DNA of 64,000 bases from Tetradesmus obliquus. Its lineage: Eukaryota; Chlorophyta; Chlorophyceae; Sphaeropleales; Scenedesmaceae. Shown in pieces: positions 59,599 through 64,000 of this stretch; within the stretch, counting starts at the first letter, position 1, and the number at the start of each line of letters is the position of its first letter. The notes under the pieces were generated by a model, which did no database searches, had not been told where the DNA came from, and was given only the letters and a program-made list of their open reading frames with translations. The position numbers and the translations under genes are program-made. The stretch lies in the NCBI GenBank assembly GCA_030272155.1, contig CP126200.1, positions 1,240,001 through 1,304,000 on the forward strand, read 5' to 3'.

Positions 59599-62500
59599 AT
59601 GGCAGCCTCCCGCATATCAGCTGCAGGCAGCAGAGAGCCTAGCAGGCATGCGCAGGACTTCATAACAGCAACAGCAGCACCAACAGTAGCAGCAGCAGAG
59701 GACCAGCTGTCAGAAGAGCAGCGCAGGAGCAGCGAGGCGCTCTCAAGGCAGCGCAAGCTCAGCAGCGACTTGCATCAGCCAGGGCTTACCAGCAGCGAGC
59801 TGCAGCGCTTGCAGGAAGGCGTTCCTGCAAGCAATAACACTGCCTTGGGGTCACATGATGGCAGCATCGGGCAGTCATGGATTGTGCAGGGGCCCAAATA
59901 TGAGCAGGTGGCGATGGAAGAGCCAGAAGGCCGGTGCTGCCTGTACTGGCTGCCGTTCCGGGTGAGCCTGCTGCTTTGCAGGAGATGGAAGCAGTGTGTT
60001 GATTGAGGGAAGCATCTTATATGCTTTGTTACAGCAATTTCCTGCAAGCGGCAGCAGTTGCAGCGCGTGTGTGCTGCCCTGGTGTCCGGTTTTGCAAGCA
60101 ACCTGAATGGCAACAGCATGCCTAGCTATAGCGCAGCCCTTTAGCTGCTGCCAGCACATCTTGCGCTGGACAATGCTGCAGCGCCGCCCGCTGATCTCAA
60201 ATTCGTCTGTTATATCACCTGCGTTCCTGCGCTGCTTGCTGCAGGCGATGTATGCAGCGCTGCGGCGGCATCCTAGCATCTGGATTGTGCCGCTGCTGGC
60301 AGTGCTTGTGTTAGCCACTGGAGGCATCGTAGGCGTCATGACGGCTGCAGCAACAGAGACACGGCAGGCGCGGTTGAACGCAGAGGGTGCGCAAAGTTCA
60401 TGGCACATGCAGCAGCAGCAGCAGCTGGTGTATGGTTGCTGGGTGGGCTGGATGTTGGGTGCCGTCAGCAGCAGCTGTGCCAGAAAAAGGGTTGAGGTGT
60501 GGCAGCTGGTGCTATCAGCTTCCTCTACTACTCAGCCACATCAACTGCTCCGCGCAGGCAGGCAGAAGTTTGTGTACCCAACACGACACCAGCCTGGCTT
60601 CATGCATGTTTGCTGTTCTCTGTTTCTAACACCTTGACATGTGCGAACAGTTGCTAATTGAACATCATGTTATACTCTCCTCCTGCAGGCTCAGCAATGA
60701 ACGCAGCTGTGGCGCTGGAGAACCAGCTGCTGTCCATGTTTGGGCCCCTGCTGTCGCTGGCCACCATCATACGCTTCGACCCCTACTATCCCCACGTGAA
60801 TGCAAGCTTCGACCGCATTGCGCAGCAGCTGCTGGACCAGGTGGGGATGGGTTGCTTTGTGATTGTTTTGGGCAAAGTGACAAGCATGCTACAGCCGTGA
60901 TGCTTCATACATGCAGGTGGTGTGGCTCCTCGTGCAAGCAGATGATTGTAATGCACTTTATGTTGTACCTTTAGCCGTGCTGCTTGCTTTACCTGTGTAG
61001 CTCATTCTGCCTGTTTGCTGCGTTGCTGGCCGCAGCTGCCGACTCAGGGCGCCGTCACCACGTTGATCGCTGCTCCACAAGGCGTGCTGCGCAACTTCTA
61101 CCCCATGAAAGGTGCGGACCCAAAAGAGCTGTGTGCTTGCGCAGCTGCGTGTGCACTGGTCAGCCGCCTGCCAGCAGTATGACCACAATTTGAACTTCCT
61201 GCTGGCTCAGCCTCAGCCATGGCTGCGGCCCTAGATTTTTGCCAGCTGATGTTGTCACCGCGGCACAGACCAGCCAGCCATAGCGTCCAGCATAAGCCAT
61301 TTGCTGCCTTGCAAGCATCTGGGCTTTCGATGCTAACTGTCTTCTTTCTCGCTGTGGCTGCGCGCAGGCTACTGCCAGGACCGCTGTGACAACATCAACA
61401 TCAACCTATTTGAGAGTGAGTGGCGGTTGTGCTGACAGTTGCACCTCCATGCTCTGAACAAGCATGCCGCATGCGTGAGGGACGTAGTGTGCATTCGTAC
61501 ATAACTAGATGCTTGCATATATCTTGTCTTGCTCTCCTCTACAGCCGTGCATCACACAGATTGCACACCCACAACTGGCTCACTTGCCGCCTCCGCACCC
61601 TTTTTCCGCACGCCTGCTGTCGTGTTTACTTCTGTTGCGCAGCCGCCGACCGCCGGCCAGTGGCCCTGAAGACTGTCGAAACCGGCAAGCTGACAATGCA
61701 AGGACCCATGATCCTCGCCCAGGGCTACTTTGGTGTGGTGGGCCGGCAGCCGATCTTCGTATCGCCTTCCACACCCAACGAGACGTTCGGCGCGCCGGAC
61801 GGCCTCGCAAACAACTGCTCGGTGTGCTGGCGCAACGAGACGCAGGAGCAGTTCTGGGGCTTTGTGAATGCGGTGATCAACTTCGATCCGCTGTTTAATG
61901 GGAGTGACAGCCGCGTGAAGGACCTGGCAACGCAGGGGTACCGCTACCGCATGTACACGCGCGACAAGAAGACCGGGGCGCTCGTGAAGATCACGCAGAG
62001 CCAGGAGCTGCCTCATGACCCCATTGTCACGGACGTGCACGTGCCTGGCAGTAACTGGACGCTAGAAGTGGCGCCTGCCAGGGGCTGGGTGCCTGGCTGG
62101 CGGCCGTGGGTGCTGGCGGTGGTGGTGATCGTGAGCTGCCTGATTGGGCTGCTGCTGGCGGCCATCCTAGTCAGCGCGCGGCTGCAGACCTGGCTCAAGG
62201 TGAACAGCGTTTGAGCGCTGAGTGTTGCGGCTGGCGCAGCGGGTTGCTGCTTTCTGCTGATTTGTCCATCAAATGCGCGTATCGTGTGCGCATGGTTAAC
62301 AAACAACACTTTGTAATGTGGTCTGCATGGCTGTTTGTTGGGTATTGGCGGTGGTGGTGATCGTGAGCTGCCTGATCGGGCTGCTGCTGGCTGTAATACT
62401 TGTCAGCGCGCGGCTGCAGACCTGGCTCAAGGTGCGCGGTTGTCTGCTTGAACTGCTTGCTTTGCCTGCTGCTGTGCCGCGTCATGTCAGGAGGAACTAT

Positions 62501-64000
62501 GTCTGCGTTGCTGTGCTATTTGTGTATCACCTGCTGCGTTGCCAGCCCGCCCATAATGCACTCGCCTAGGACAAGGAGTGCATAGACGTGCTGCTGGCTT
62601 TTTCAGGTCTCAACGTCTCATTGCCGTCGGCATTGCTGTGTTGAACGCCTGCTGCCCCTTGCTGCGTCTGCAGTCTGCCAATGACGCGCTGGCTTAGGAG
62701 AAGGAACACATGGACGTGCTGCTGGCTCGTACACACATCACGCCACAGCACAACCTGCACTGCTGCGTTCAACGCCTGCGTACTGCCTTCTGCTGCCTCC
62801 TGCTGCACCTGCAGTCAGCCAATGATGCCCTGGCTCAAGAAAAGGAGCGCATGGACGTGCTGCTGGCTTACTAATGTCAAATCAACCTGCTGCAATCTGC
62901 ATTTCTGTGTGTAATGCAGTCTGCCAACGACGCCCTGGCCCAGGAGAAGGAGCGCATGGACGTGCTGCTGGCGCGGCAGTACAACCTGATCAGCTGCGTG
63001 CTGCATCAGGACGAGAGCAGCAAGCCCAAGCGCAGCCTGGAGCACCGCACGCTGGGTGAGCGGCGGGGCTGGGTGGACACACGGCTGCTGCTGCTGCTGA
63101 CGATAGTCTCTGACAAGGCCAAATAGTTTGCTTAGCAGCACCCGTGGTTTTGCAGCTTTTGGGGCATGAGTTGCAGCTTGTCGGCTGCCAAACTCTAGCA
63201 ACATGACAACAATGCGCATGCTTGACCTGCCTAGGTGTCCTGCATGTGCAGCCACGAGCAAAGGACATGTCGCGTGAAGCAATTGAGTAGCATTGGGCTG
63301 ACCGCCGTGTTTCAACCCGCTCCTCATGCGCTGCAGCCAAGATCGAAGACATGCGGCGCGAGATCGGCGTGAGCAGCGGCAGCGCAGGCGTGGACGAGCT
63401 GCAGCTGATCGAGCTCATCGACGAGGGCACCTACGGCAAGGTCTTCCGCGGTGAGCCGGACAGCCGGACACGCACCAAACGGTGTGGATAACTACAGCGC
63501 TGTACGCTATGTAGCTGCTGCAGGGCATCTTGTGGTGCGGCGTCTTCTGCCTGATTCGTTGGGTTACGTCTGCCGCAGGCATGTGGCGTGGCAGCTGTGT
63601 CGCGGTCAAGTCCAAGATCCTTCCCGCCAAAACAACCTCCCACTCCTGTGTAATGCTGCTGCTGCTATCTTGTAACTTCGTGTTTGCAACAGGCATGTGG
63701 CGTGGTAGCTGCGTCGCGGTCAAGTCCATGATCCTGCCCGCCAAGATGAGCGGCGCGGAGAAGCGTGAGCGCATGGCGATCATGGAGGCCGCCATCAGCA
63801 GTGCCATGAACCACCCCAACATCGTGCAGGTGTGCTTGTTTTGTGATCTGAGTGATGCATAGGATCTGAACAATGTATGTTAATCTGCATGGCCATCATT
63901 TGAAATCTTGGAAGTTGCCATCAGCAGCGCCATGAACCACTCCAACATCGTGCAGGTGCGCTTGTCCGAAGTGCATCCCAACCACGGCAGCAGCTAATTG
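59599..64000 (+). CDS. CHASE-domain transmembrane protein kinase (5' part)
   Basis: Exons in phase: 59599..59961, 60245..60386, 60689..60840, 61036..61111, 61368..61415, 61643..62199, 62920..63055, 63337..63450, 63693..63829, continuing past the window; 575 aa so far. Residues 1-121 are polar and cytosolic. TM1 is IWIVPLLAVLVLATGGIVGV. Residues ~165-415 form an extracytosolic CHASE-like sensor (FDRIAQQLLDQ, IAAPQGVLRNFYPMKG, ALKTVETGKLTMQGPMILA) with several N-glycosylation sequons. TM2 is VLAVVVIVSCLIGLLLAAIL. A coiled coil (SANDALAQEKERMDVLLARQ) leads to the kinase N-lobe: LIELIDEGTYGKVFRG (Gly-rich loop), SCVAVKSMIL (ATP Lys), helix C and MNHPNIVQ. It resembles the TKL-like kinases of green algae; CHASE domains sense small ligands, but the ligand is unknown. 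The start at 59599 is the first ATG; the exon could begin at 59593 after an acceptor. Confidence 0.9.
62340..62874 (+). repeat. Truncated copies of the TM2 exon end and the coiled-coil exon start
   Basis: 62349-62431 repeats the TM2 coding end (IVSCLIGLLLAVILVSARL) with a GTGCGC donor. 62672-62730 and 62813-62874 repeat the start of the coiled-coil exon (SANDALAQEKERMDVLLA) after CTGCAG acceptors; the first has an in-frame TAG and the second ends in TAA. Both kinds of copy therefore sit in one intron. The last kinase exon has comparable copies at 63578-63640 and 63907-63957. Confidence 0.85.

Overview
This window looks like nuclear DNA of a chlorophyte green alga, probably chlorophycean. The evidence is plastid-type proteins (an ABA4-like carotenoid protein and an FtsHi AAA protein), a CHASE-domain kinase of a type typical of green algae, intron-dense genes with GTGAG donors and CTGCAG acceptors, very abundant CAG/CTG triplet runs, and no bacterial gene packing. 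The species is inferred, not identified. All gene models were assembled by hand: exons were accepted only where donor and acceptor phases agree along the chain and the joined peptide makes sense for its family.

Layout, left to right. (1) 1-8181, minus: a 14-15 exon gene, cut at its 3' end by the window edge, fusing a sigma-54-activator-like AAA+ domain with a degenerate P-loop to a membrane polyferredoxin of the NosR/CcoG kind. (2) 8182-10800: a divergent intergenic region with a long CTG run and a dense cluster of overlapping palindromes. (3) 10801-14034, plus: an ABA4/DUF4281 gene, 5 exons, 275 aa. (4) 16439-23222 and 25087-34350, both minus: two tandem paralogous secreted proteins. Each has a signal peptide, a jacalin-like lectin domain, a long Val-Pro-rich linker built from many tiny exons, a Cys-containing module and a low-complexity tail (733 and 712 aa predicted). 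(5) 38345-53211, plus: an FtsHi-type AAA protein of about 1170 aa whose zinc-protease motif is lost. (6) 53933-56121, plus: an unrecognised multi-pass membrane protein. (7) 59599 to the window end, plus: the first 575 residues of a CHASE-domain transmembrane kinase, ending inside the kinase domain.

Two patterns run across the whole window. Most multi-exon genes carry, inside their introns, truncated tandem copies of the adjoining exon edge with its splice site: exon 3' ends with donors in the downstream intron, or acceptors with exon 5' starts in the upstream intron. Many introns also end in a CTG run that turns directly into the CTGCAG acceptor, so the triplet repeats seem to serve as polypyrimidine tracts. 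The genes do not form an obvious pathway. ABA4 and FtsHi point to the plastid, the lectin pair to the cell wall or matrix, and the kinase and the AAA/ferredoxin protein to membranes.
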